Shown: one piece after another, positions 53,315-63,638 of the stretch
How the letters are laid out: every line of letters starts with the position of its first letter
Position numbering within the stretch: the first letter of the stretch is position 1
Assembly: GCA_930367215.1 (NCBI GenBank)
Contig: OV884059.1
Span: 228,469,803-228,533,802, forward strand
Length of the DNA stretch: 64,000 nucleotides
Source of the DNA: Pollenia angustigena
Taxonomy: Eukaryota; Arthropoda; Insecta; Diptera; Polleniidae
Direction of reading: 5' to 3'
Position numbers and translations under genes: made by a program
The notes under the pieces: generated by a model
What the model was told of the DNA's origin: nothing
Seen by the model: the letters and a program-made list of their open reading frames with translations, nothing else
Databases searched by the model: none

Positions 53315-54683
53315 ACCTTTTCACACTTATCAACATTTAACATCAATTTGCGAAGATGTTGGAATTTTCCCATAAGAAATACATAGGGCTAAAAATCAAA
53401 ATTTTTCAACATCTTTACAGAATGTTACTATCTCATTTTGTTCCCTTTTAGATTTTTCGATTCTTTTAATGTCATCACTAGAAAAGTGGGAATAAATTCG
53501 GTTATTATTGTGGCATCACTGACAAACTGGAAGTTGCTTTGAAAGCAGCGCTACTATTTCTCAAATTTTTCCTTTTTTGTAAGCCTTATTTTGCTTAATT
53601 TTGCTAAAATTATTAAACGAAATGAATTAGGAATACATTTTGGTGTTATCTTTTGAAATGTTGGCACTTTTGTAGAAAAAAAGTATTTAAAAATAAATAA
53701 AAGTTTTTTTTCAGAAATGGTGGCATTTTTTATTAATAGTAGATGTTAGATGTTTCAAGTGTGAACGCGTATTTCACATTTTCAACATCTTCCATGCGTT
53801 CCTCCGAAATGTATGCAAGTGTACAAAGGGTATTATATAGCCTTTTTACACTTGAGCACATCTAAAAGGAGTGCGTCGAAGATGTTAAAGATGAAAAAAA
53901 CTTGTTAACATTTGTAACATCTTTCATCATAAAAATATTTATTTTCACGTGTAAGAGCGAATAAAAAGTAAATAAATGATATTGCTGCCCTGCTCTTTTG
54001 TATTTTTTTCTAGTGATGGTATATACTTTTTAACAAATTATTTGTTTTTCGTAGTGACGACACTAAAATAATCGAAAGATGTTGAATGAAACAACATGGG
54101 ATAGGAACATCTTTTAAAGATGAATAAAGATGTTGATTTTAAGCCCTGTAAATTCTTATGGGAAGATGTTATCATCTTTGCGATAAGATGTAAGATGTGA
54201 AGTGTAAAAAGATGTTGAAAATGTGAAATACGCGTTCACACTTGAAACATCTAACATCTACTATCAATAAAAAATGTCACCATTTCTGAAAAAAAACTTT
54301 TATTTTTTTAATATACTTTATTTCTAAAAAAGTTAAAACATTTCAAAAGATAACACCAAAATGTATTTCTAATTTATTTCGTTTAATAATTTTAGCAAAA
54401 TTAAGCAAAATAAGGCTTGCAAAAAAGGAAAAACTTGAGAAATGGTAGCGCTGCTTTCAAAGCAATTTCCATTTTGCCAGTGATGCCACAATAATAACAG
54501 AATTTATTGCCTTTTTCTAGTGGTGACACTAAAAGAATCGAAAAATGTAAAAGGGAACAAAATGAGATAGTAACATTCTGTAAAGATGTTGAAAAATTTT
54601 GATTTTTAGCCCTATGTATTTCTTATGGGAAAATTCCAACATCTTCGCAAATTGATGTTAAATGTTGACAAGTGTGAAAAGGC
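53315..54683. mobile_element. 1.37-kb element with ~490-bp inverted arms and AAGATGTT words
   Basis: ACCTTTTCACACTTATCAAC at left and its inverse at 54683; TATA lies on both sides. The arms match over most of 53315-53806 and 54193-54683 (CGAAGATGTTGGAATTTTCC, ATACATAGGGCTAAAAATCA, GAAAGCAGCGCTACTATTTC and inverses). AACATCTTT/AAGATGTT recurs more than ten times. The unpaired centre (53808-54192) repeats the word in looser form. No transposase. It lies in the transferrin-like gene's intron or downstream. Confidence 0.75.
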
Positions 54684-54830
54684 TATAAAAAGCACATCCA
54701 ACACTAAGAAAAATCACAAATGAGCAGGAAAGCAATGGCGATTATTTAGTTTTTCTTCGCTCATACACGTGAGAAGAAATATGTATTTTAAAATAATGAA
54801 GTCTAACAATAGTAGGGTATTCATTTAATC

Positions 54831-54942
54831 GACCTTTTGCTTTAATCGGTTAATCGCTCGATTAATTAACCGCGGTTTTGGATTAATCGGATAATAATCG
54901 GTTAACTATGTATTTGATCGGTTAACCGATTAATCAAGTTTC
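54831..54942. mobile_element. Solitary element end with ATCGGTTAA repeats
   Basis: TAGGGTATTCATTTAATCG is followed by AATCGGTTAATCG / TTAACCG words repeated about seven times in 90 bp. It has the form of the hAT ends elsewhere in the window, but I found no partner end or duplication. Confidence 0.45.
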
Positions 54943-55148
54943 TTTTTATAAATTAAGTAATTTCAATATATAAAAATGCATTAATTGTTAATTATTTGAC
55001 GCTTATTAGTAAAAAAAAAAAATAATAATTCTTGAACTAAAACGAGCAAACAAAAAAACAATTTATACTATGTAATGTGTTATTTGGCCAAATTTTAATA
55101 ATATTTTATGTTTGAATTTTATCAAGTCAGCTTAGTAGGCCTATATTA

Positions 55149-56212
55149 TCTATATATATATAAAAGAAAGTCGTGTTAGTTACACCACTTATAACTCAAG
55201 AACGGCAGAACAGATTTGGCTGAAAATTGGTAGGGAGGTAGCTTAGAGCCAGGAGACGGACATAGGATACTTTTGCCCCGCTCACTTTTACGCCCACTTT
55301 TTTCGATTTACCTAAAATCAGAAAACGGCTCCATCGAGTTGACTCATTTTTCTTTCAAATCTTCGTATTAATCCATTTTAAGTTTTCATCGATAGAAAAA
55401 TTTACCACGCCTACTTTTACGCCCACTTTTTCTATTAAGCGCATAAATTGAGAACGGCTTGACCGATTTGGACGATTTTTTCTTTAAAATGATCGCCATG
55501 GTCCACCTTAGGGTTTTACGGAAAGAAAATTTTGCCCCGCCCACTTTTACGCCCACTTTTTTCGATTTACCTAAAATCAAAAAACTGCTCCATCGATTTG
55601 ACTAATTTATCTTTCAAATGTTCGTATTAATCCATTTTAAGTTTTCATCGATAGAAAAATTTACCACGCCTACTTTTACGCCCACTTTTTCTATTAAGCG
55701 CATAACTGGAGAACGACTTGACCGATTTGGACGATTTTTTCTTCAAAATGATCGCCATGGTTTAACTTAGGTTTTTACGGAAAGAAAATTTTGCCCCGTC
55801 CACTTTTACGCCCACTTTTTTCGATTTACCTAAAATCAAAAAACTGCTCCATCGATTTGACTAATTTTTCTTTTAACTGTTCGTATTAATTTATTTTACG
55901 TTTTCATCGAAAGAAAAAATTACCACGCCTACTTTTACGCCCACTTTTTCTATTAAGAGCATGATTTGAGAACGGCTTGACCGATTTGGACGATTTTTTC
56001 TTTAAAATTATCGCCATGGTCCAACTTATTCTTTTTTGATTGAGCCCATATCCACACCATATGTAAGTTATTTTTTAAAAAAAATTTATGATAGGTATTC
56101 CATGGATTTTTATTTTAAAGGCCGTAAATTTCGTTAAATGCTCAATTTAAATCGTGTGGTAATACAAAACTAATGTTTACTTAGGGCCAGCAACGTAGAC
56201 CGGGTCAGCTAG
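55149..56212 (+). mobile_element. Non-autonomous Helitron, 1.06 kb, with ~257-bp tandem units
   Basis: It starts TCTATATATATATAAAAGAA after an A and ends GACCGGGTCAGCTAG before a T, with the short GACC/GGTC stem, as Helitrons do. TTTTGCCCCG marks units at about 55273, 55529 and 55789 (period 256-260). Each contains ACTTTTACGCCCACTTTTTC twice and GAACGGCTTGACCGATTTGG. No Rep/helicase coding. Confidence 0.75.
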
Positions 56213-57148
56213 TTTAATGTAAATAAAAAACTTTTCTTTACATATTTTCCAAGGTTTCGTCAATTATTTGTTGACTTCATCAGGGTTACGTCTATTTAAT
56301 TAAAAAATTATAATACATTAATAAAACATAAATACACCAAATATTTTTTCTTTAAACTTAGAAATTTAACAGTAATTTTCACATTAAACTAAATATAAAC
56401 AAATTATTACAAAAAACAAAGAACATTTAACACAAAAAATAAATTAAAAACCACAGTTTAAAAAACAATTCATTAATATGTAATATGCATTTTTTCAATT
56501 AATACACAAGGTGTGCTATCAAGTCATATCGTCATAATATCCTAAATAATATTTTACAATTGTTTAAAAAAAGTAAAAATAAAAATTTTAATGCTTTTAA
56601 CTTAATTTACATTTAATGAAATCTAAATTATAAGCGGTACCCCAAAGCAGTCATATCGTCGGTTTATTATGCAAACCTACTAACTCACTTTCAGCACATT
56701 TTACAGGAGAGACAAACAACTTTTTATTTTCCCTATTTACAGCTTAATAGAAAATTAAAAATACAGTTAGTTTTACACACTTCAAGACTTAAATAGGAGA
56801 AAAACTATCTTTCTCCTTCACACGGCATCAACATCTCAATTTACATAAAAAGTGGATGTAGCCGGTTTGCGTATTAAGCCGACGATGTATATTTATTGTA
56901 ATTATTTTAAGACATGACTACTTTGTGAATCACCAAATATGTAAATAAACTGAGATAAATTTATTAGTTACAAGTTTTTTCAATAAGGATCTTATACTAT
57001 AATCTTTTAGAAGAGTAATTTAGTTTCAATGTTTAGGATTAAAGCGATTATTTTCTTTAGTTTTGACAAAACTTGACTTGGAACAAATTCTTTTACTTAT
57101 CGTAGATCTAATTTCACTACAATTGCTCTGCTTTTTAACGAAGAACCG
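56213..57148. other. Gene-free stretch
   Basis: AT-rich sequence. GTCATATCGTC occurs twice (about 56523, 56652). No exon consistent with a continuing transferrin frame was found. Confidence 0.35.
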
Positions 57149-57492
57149 TACCCATGTTCTGTAAATATAGTTAGAACTTCTCGCATCGAAAAGATGTGAA
57201 ACAAAATATTCCATCGTTTCTCGAAAAGTGAAAAATGTGTGACTGTAACTCATGTCGAAAACTATCAAAAGAGATTACGTCGTTACGTTATAAATGTCAT
57301 AACATTGCACTCGAAGCCATTGTGACAAAAATGTTATAGACACACTTTGGAGAGTAATTTCCTTACGTGACAGCTAGTACTCGCCAAAAAATTTTGCAGA
57401 CACAGTTTAGTTTTCAATATATAGTATTTTTGTTTCATTTCACACATTTCAATCGAAAAATTTTTTCGACGCGAGAGTTCAGAACATAGGCA
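57149..57492. mobile_element. 344-bp relative of the CATGTTCTGTAA element
   Basis: TACCCATGTTCTGTAA and the inverse of TTCAGAACATAGGCA bound sequence shared with 14683-15362: ATCTTTTC-GATGCGAGAAG inverse, GAGATTACGTCGTTACGTTA, CGTGACAGCTAGTACTCGCC. Flanks CCG and CAG do not match exactly. Confidence 0.6.
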
Positions 57493-57799
57493 CAGAACAA
57501 TTTAAAATGTTCGCCTGTTTCTTAAAAATAGTTACTAAAGGTATTAAGGGTTGTGTTGTCTACACAATCACTAAGAAAATAGATATCATTCTTGGGTGTG
57601 TGAGCCGAACGCTAAATAATATATGAACTGTTTATTTTCGAACACTGGTGAAAAGCTATAGCAAGATGTTCCTATCTCATTGTACTCCATTTTGCATCTT
57701 CTACCATGTTCACACGGACAGCGATATTCGTGTTTCGCGCCCCAAACATGATTGAAACAACATTTTGCCCTACAAAATTTTTAGAGCGAAACAGGAGGC

Positions 57800-58320
57800 T
57801 TATTCTGAATTCAATGCGATGCGTAAATGCGAACAATTGCTATTCTGTATTGCGATATTCGCAAAGTTTTTTTTAATCGCATTTCAAATGCGAAAAGGTG
57901 ACAAGTCGGTATTCTACATTGGGAAAACAAATGTCAAATTCGCTAAATTTATTCGACAATACCGCCCTCATTTTGTCGGATATTGTGTATTAATAACCAA
58001 GATGCTTGTACATAATTTGGAAACTTTGGCTCCAGTTAGAAAAAAACAACAAGGCAGTTTTAAAGCTAAAATTAGAGGCAGTCGTGGTTTTTTGTTCATA
58101 TCTCAGCAAAATTAAGCGGATATGTGACATAAATGTATAACAACCTAGTCCACATAATGTGTAGGGTCTTCGGAAACTCATTTAAACATACACGCTACTG
58201 ATAAGAACCCAGAGTATACCAATATATTAAAGTATATATGATCAATATTTAAGAAATTACAAACGGAATAACAAACTTATAAGGGTATGTGGTGAAGGGT
58301 GTAATAAATGTTTTCTTTAA
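57800..58320. repeat. Dipteran interspersed repeat fragment
   Basis: CATTTTGTCGGATATTGTGTATTAATAACC and GGCAGTCGTGGTTTTTTGTTCATATCTC parallel 1670-1830. It ends GGTGAAGGGTGTAATAAATG. The 116-codon frame across it is a by-product. Confidence 0.55.
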
Positions 58321-59282
58321 AACTTAAATTAAAAAACAAAAAGGTAATATTACAAAATAATTGATATGCCGTGTTACTTATTTAGCCATTTAGATGCTAG
58401 ATTTTTCCATTTTTTTCTTTTTTCGCCATTTTAAGTCTAGAAGAGTTGGCAACACTGTTGATACGAAAAAAACTATGATTCTAACCCTGCCTTTACACAT
58501 GCAAGTAGTGTAGGCCTGCCATACGTCCTGGTTTTCCAGGATTGTCCTGGTTTTAGACTATTTGTCCTGGTGTCCTGGTCCACTATTAAATTGTCCTGGT
58601 TTTTTGTACAGGTCAAGACAAACAAATTAGTTTTTTGTTTTACTTGTTAACAAAGGTTAAGATTTCTGTTATAACACTGCTAACATAAGGTAATTGTATA
58701 AAGAACTTTAATTAAATTCAACTGTTATCTGGTGTAAAGCTGGTAAAAGCTTTCAATAATATTAGATGATAGTTAATCCTCTTTCAAATTTTGTTTCAAC
58801 TAGTGGATGTAAAAAGTAATACCGTGTAAACAACTTTTATAAGTAATCGAAAACCGACAAATTGCTTTCTCTAAGGCAGCCCATACACGTTTCAATTCAA
58901 TTGCCAACTGAGTCGGTCGTTGTCCAAATCAAAGCGTGTATTGCTTTTTCAATTGATTAGTTTGACAGTTGTCGAGTTGGTTGAATAAAAATCAAGAGAG
59001 TTTGATTTTTTCAAGTAGAGTACTTAGTTTGTTCAATGGACAAAGGAAAGAAACTCGTTAAAGACTGAAACACTAGAGAGTAATATTCAATGTAAATTTG
59101 ATTTTAATATGACATGCTGCCTGTTTAATAACTATATCAAAGACCGAAATGCAGTTCTAGAAAAAGTGCAATCTTCTGAAAATTATTTTAGTTTAGAACA
59201 TTTTAAGCTCAACTTCTTATTATTTTTCATCGTTTTTATGTACATGAAGTACACGTTAATTTTTTTTTTTCTATATATTAGG

Positions 59283-60792
59283 TTAGGTTAAAGTGGCCGG
59301 TCACAAAGACCCCGCATATACCAAATAGGTCCTTAGATTTACCACGCTGTGCGATAGTCCACAGAAGAATATTAGAAAAAAGGTCATTCCGATGTAATGG
59401 TACTCAGAGTACCCCACACTCTCTTGACGAATGCCAGGAGTCTCATTAACCCAATTCCGGAGACTTCCCCAAGACCTTGGAGGTAATGATCTCCCAGACA
59501 GTTCGCCCTGGAGCGCACGAGTGCCGGACAGTAGCAGACTAAATGCTCCACTGTCTCCTTTTCCCCTGGTACCCCACAGAATCTACAGTTGTCACTGTTC
59601 AACCGCCCCGCCCTCCGGGCGTGTACCGCAGTCCAACAATGACCCGTCAAAAAGCCTACCAGAAGTCTACAGTCCCTTCTCGGCAATGACAGAAAAATTT
59701 TCGTCGACACTGGATCATAGGATCCCCACATTACCCTGGAGACCCTGCACGTTCTGGTGCTATCCCAAATCGGCTCTGATCTCCTCCGTATAGCAGAGTC
59801 CGTATCCCTCCTTACGTTCTGAATCGGAGCCGGAATGGCCATCACCCTATCGTATGGTAAATGGACCCCCCGTTTCGCCAATTCGTCCGCCTCCTCGTTG
59901 CCTTCTATGCCCTGGTGGCCACGAACCCAATAGATGTGAACTCTATTATTCGCACAGAGTCCATCCATCGAGTCCCTACACTCCTGGACGATCGAAGAGT
60001 ATGAATAGTCAGCGGTTATCGCCCTGATCGCCGCCTGACTATCGATGTAAAAATTTACGTGCGAGTTCCCAGTAATGGAATTACGTGCCAAATCAGCAGC
60101 CATTTTGGCCGCAAATATCTCCGCCTGGAATATGCTGCAGTAATCGGGAAGCTTATAAGATTCCCGAATGCCCAGTTCCCGGCAGAAGACTGCAGCTCTA
60201 ACTCCGTCCTCCATTTTTGAGCCGTCAGTGTAGAAACTGAAGGTCCCATGGTCGGATCGGAGTCCTGCCAACCAGCCGTCCTCCTCCAAGGTAACTCGTG
60301 GTCTCCTCCCAAATGTCAGCCTCGGAATGGTGTAGTCACTGCTACAATCTATTCCCCTTATAATACTATCATGACCATAAGGTCCGTATGCAAACTGTCC
60401 CGTCGCTCTTAAGCGGATCGCAGACTTTCTCGCTGTTCCTTCTGCCACCAGATGAATCGGCTGCAAGTCCAGGATCACATCCAGAGCCGCAGTCGGTGTA
60501 CTACGCAAGGTACCGGTGATACTAAGTTCGGCGAGTCTCTGTACGCCCGTTTGCATATTCCGGTACGATTTCTTATTCAATGCCGTCCACCATACAAGTA
60601 TCCCGTAGAGTAAGATTGGTCTCGCCACCGATGTGTAGACCCAATGTGTAAGAGCAGGGGTTAGACCCCACGTCTTACCCAGCATTCCTTTACATGCGTA
60701 GAGCGCATTCGTTGCCTTTTTCACCCTCTCTTCCACATCAATCTCCACGACAGTTTGCTGTCCAATATTACTCCCTGGTACTTTGTGACTAT
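59283..60792 (-). mobile_element. 5'-truncated LOA/I-type LINE, RNase H region
   Basis: The 3' end reads, on the minus strand, GACCGGCCACTTTAACCTAA CCTAA then a T/A-rich junction at 59258-59283. The 5' edge is near 60792, where YQGVILDSKLSW is encoded before a frameshift at about 60740. The insert has GC near 50%, clearly above its surroundings. Confidence 0.8.
59384..60745 (-). pseudogene. LINE ORF2 C-terminus: RT tail, RNase H, zinc knuckle
   Basis: The minus frame is open from 60868, but the first ~45 codons come from the neighbouring MITE and a frameshift, so LINE sequence begins near VEERVKKATNALYACKGMLG. The RT thumb tail is followed by RNase H with Asp215 (FYTDGS), Glu250 (FQAE), Asp276 (YIDS) and Asp328 (NEEADELA), numbered from the open frame, all present. 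A CCHC knuckle C-R-F-C...H-L-V-C near residues 428-445 closes it. The polymerase active site is missing, so it cannot act alone. Confidence 0.8.
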
Positions 60793-60835
60793 ATATTGTT
60801 GGATTTAAAAATAAAAACTGGATGGTTTTTACATA

Positions 60836-61019
60836 TCGCACCATAAATACTAAAAGGTAACAACTCAAAATTCTTAAAAAAAAAAAAAAAAAAAATAGTT
60901 CCCTTATTAAAAAAGTCCAATTTTGTAAGTAGCTAGAGATGTGAAATGAGAATTAACTTATGAAAAAAGTAATTTTTGAAAAAATTTTGAGTTGTGACCC
61001 TTTAGTATTTAGGGTGCGA
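60836..61019. mobile_element. 184-bp TIR element, TA flanks
   Basis: TCGCACC(A)TAAATACTAAA and the inverse TTTAGTATTTAGGGTGCGA with arms of about 38 bp running to CAACTCAAAATT. TA on both sides. A 20-base A run sits at 60876-60895. Confidence 0.7.
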
Positions 61020-61153
61020 TATACTACATACATATGTATTAAAAAAAAAAACTTTTCTGTTGGTATAATTTTTTATCCATTTTTTCCATGTGTCCTGGTT
61101 GATAGGTTCAAACATCTGGCAGCCCTAAAGTAGTGGCATGCCACTGTTGTATA

Positions 61154-62338
61154 CAGGGTTACCGTTGGAAATTTTCGAAAAGGGTCACAAAAAGGGTATT
61201 TTCCAGAAAAAGTGTCAAAAAAAAGGGTATTTCAATAAAAAAAGGGTCTAGTTTTTTATTAGCAGTATTTCCCATTTTAATGAACATAATAAGATCAAGT
61301 TTTTTTATAAGCAAACAAACAAATAATATTTCAGGTAGGAAGAGCTCAAAAAACTTAATTTTTTTATAGAATGCTCTGCCCTATTTTAAACACCTGACAA
61401 AATGTTTATTCTTTATCATTATACATAGTTAATTTTTAAATATTTTTTATGTAATTTTCCGATTTAGTGATGTCAAAAAATTTTAGTGTTTGTTTTAAAT
61501 TTTGCAATCGTTCGCAAATTGTAACCATTTTCTTGATTAAAGCGATTTTTTCCTGTAAGTGTCAGATTTTTTAAAGCTTTTACGATTTTTAATAAATATA
61601 AGACTTTGCTATCATACCGCTGTTACCAAATATATGGGAATTTCCGCTAATTTAGCAATGTTTACCTCTTGTTTTCATTCCTGTTAGGGCACTCTCAACA
61701 CTGTCGATTCAAAAGAAGGCGAAAAGTTACATACCTTTTGCCATTATTAAGGGCGAATTTTTTTGAATAAAACATGCTTCTCTTTAAGAGAGCAAAATAC
61801 CAAATTGCATTTTTTTAATAAAATGTAAAATTTTTGTTTTGAAAAGAAACCACCGTAAAAAATAACAAATATTTATATGAGTTATGTTTGCTTTTAGTGC
61901 CGGTTCACACACGTCAAGTTTGACTCGTCAAGTCTTGAGTTTTTAGGAGAGAGAGGAAATGAAATGGCATTCTCTTTTCCCTTCTCTCCTAAAAACTCAA
62001 GAATTGACGAGTCAAACTTGACGTGTGTGAACCGGCACTTAGGGAAATTGTACTTTACTATCAAAAATCAAGGAGAAGAGAGCATGGAATTGTAAGTTTA
62101 TACTTTGAGTCTGTTCCATATCAAGCAATGCTTATTTCGAAAACATTTGTTTAGCACTTCTGTTCCGCAGTGTTGACAAAAAACAAAATGTGAGAGCTAT
62201 TTCCATAAAAGGGTCAAAAAGTGTCACAAAATAGGTGATAATGATACAAAAGTATAATTTAAAAAAAGGGTCATAAAAGGTATCAACACCGTCGAAAAAG
62301 GGTCAAATTGATACTTTAGTATCACAACGGTAACGCTG
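61154..62338. mobile_element. hAT-type element with GGGTCA/GGGTAT repeats, TSD GTTGTATA
   Basis: CAGGGTTACCGTTG and CAACGGTAACGCTG are flanked by a perfect GTTGTATA (61146-61153, 62339-62346). AAAAAGGGTCA / AAAGGGTATTT words repeat near both ends. It contains a TTA-flanked palindrome and debris of the 26173 family. Confidence 0.9.
61897..62038. mobile_element. 142-bp near-perfect hairpin MITE, TSD TTA
   Basis: GTGCCGGTTCACACACGTCA and its inverse form ~60-bp arms (TTTGACTCGTCAAG, CTCTCCTAAAAACTC). TTA flanks both sides (61894-61896, 62039-62041). Confidence 0.85.
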
Positions 62339-62720
62339 GTTGTATACATATTATCAAAGAAAATTTGTTCGAAATAGTCGAATCTCATGCCATTAACTTT
62401 TGTGATTACACATGCCACTGCGAGTTCATTTTCAAAATGTCGTAGAAGCGTCAACTTGAGCAAATTTGTTTACTTCTCAAATTAAAAAAAAAGTACCAGA
62501 AAACGAAAAAGAGTTACCGAGTTAATCATATTGGCACATTTTGGGGAAATTTTTTCATTTATTTATATTAACATTATTTTAACGATATTAATGCTCTATA
62601 ATTAACAAACTTGCTTTTATTTATGCGCGTTTTTATAAAATTAATCATAATAATTCTTTATTAATAATCAGTATTGTGGTTATTTTGTTGAACTATTTAT
62701 GGTTTTTAATCCAAATTTTA

Positions 62721-63375
62721 GGTATTTTTATAATCAGGCTTAAGTTCATCAAATTTAATTTTCATTAAATTATTTTTATGAAGAAAGGAATTTTACAACA
62801 CGAAAATTAGTTAAAATTGTTATTGATAATTTTTCATTCTTGACGTGGCTGGGGCTCGAACCCCGGCCGGCAGGTTACCATGACATGTTTCGATCGCAAC
62901 CACTCGATCTCCTCAGATGGATTTGCCGTCTTACACTCGCAGCCATCGACGACTGCTGACGTCAATAGTCAAACATCAATCCTTAAACCAAATTGTATTT
63001 TAACCTTTGGTAGATCGAAATTTGCTTTTCTGAATAATTATCCATTTTTAATTGACTTTACGTGTTTTTTCCTTACTTCTGCTTTCTCGTACTTTTGTCA
63101 AGAATTCTTTAAGGATTGATGTTTGACTATTGACGTCAGCAGTCGTCGATGGCTGCGAGTGTAAGACGGAAAATCCATCTGAGGAGATCGAGTGGTTGCG
63201 ATCGAAACATGTCATGGTAACCTGCCGGCCGGGGTTCGAGCCCCAGCCACGTCAAGAATGAAAAATTATCAATAACAATTTTAACTAATTTTCGTGTTGT
63301 AAAATTCCTTTCTTCATAAAAATAATTTAATGAAAATTAAATTTGATGAACTTAAGCCTGATTATAAAAATACTT
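62721..63375. repeat. 655-bp palindrome with tRNA-like promoter boxes in both arms
   Basis: The left arm 62721-62989 and right arm 63110-63375 match nearly throughout. Each contains GGTTCGAGCC (63233-63242; inverse 62853-62862), GAGATCGAGTGGTTGCGATC, and TCGTCGATGGCTGCGAGTGT. The 120-bp spacer (62990-63109) matches 49440-49540 in reverse. Box A- and box B-like words face outward from both arms. No intact cloverleaf. Confidence 0.6.
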
Positions 63376-63638
63376 AAAATTCTTTATTAAGTTAAAACTT
63401 CAATAACAATTTGACAACAATCCAGTAAATGTGAATTAAATTTTTAACAGGGTAACATTGCTTATCGTTTTGACATTTAGTGGCATGCAAGTGCCAAATT
63501 TCCACTCGCATGCAATTTTTGCTGCCACTGGAGCTGCCATTGCGAAAAATGTGAGTGTATTAGTAAAAAAGTGTGAGTGCATTGAGTTTTTCGAACTGGC
63601 AGTGGCATGTGTAAATGCTGGGTAAACCTAGTTATTGT
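63376..63638. other. Gene-free stretch with GTGGCAT/ATGCCACT words
   Basis: AGTGGCATGCAAGTGCC, CTGCCACTGGAGCTGCC and GGCAGTGGCATGTGTAAATG suggest a decayed palindromic element ending GCTGGGTAAAC near 63625. No coding. Confidence 0.4.

Larger units (their letters stand above)
58511..61127. mobile_element. hAT-type element with GTCCTGG repeats, TSD AAGTAGTG
   Basis: TAGGCCTGCCATACGTCCTGG and CTGGCAGCCCTA ends are flanked by a perfect AAGTAGTG (58503-58510, 61128-61135). (G)TCCTGGTTTT is repeated six times in 58527-58612 and once at 61092. A LINE fragment (59283-60792) and a TA-flanked MITE (60836-61019) are nested in it. Confidence 0.9.
58484..62720. repeat. Host repeat copy A, split by two hAT insertions
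   Basis: AACCCTGCCTTTACACATGC AAGTAGTG, then (after 58511-61127) AAGTAGTGGCATGCCACTGTTGTATA, then (after 61154-62338) GTTGTATACATATTATCAAAG and onward to about 62640 match, base by base, the uninterrupted copy at 63639-64000. Confidence 0.85.

Noticed and set aside
62846..63250. Genuine tRNA gene, suggested by GGTTCGAGCC and GAGTGGTT
   Set aside because: No 7-bp acceptor stem, D arm and anticodon arm can be placed together; kept only as tRNA-like boxes.
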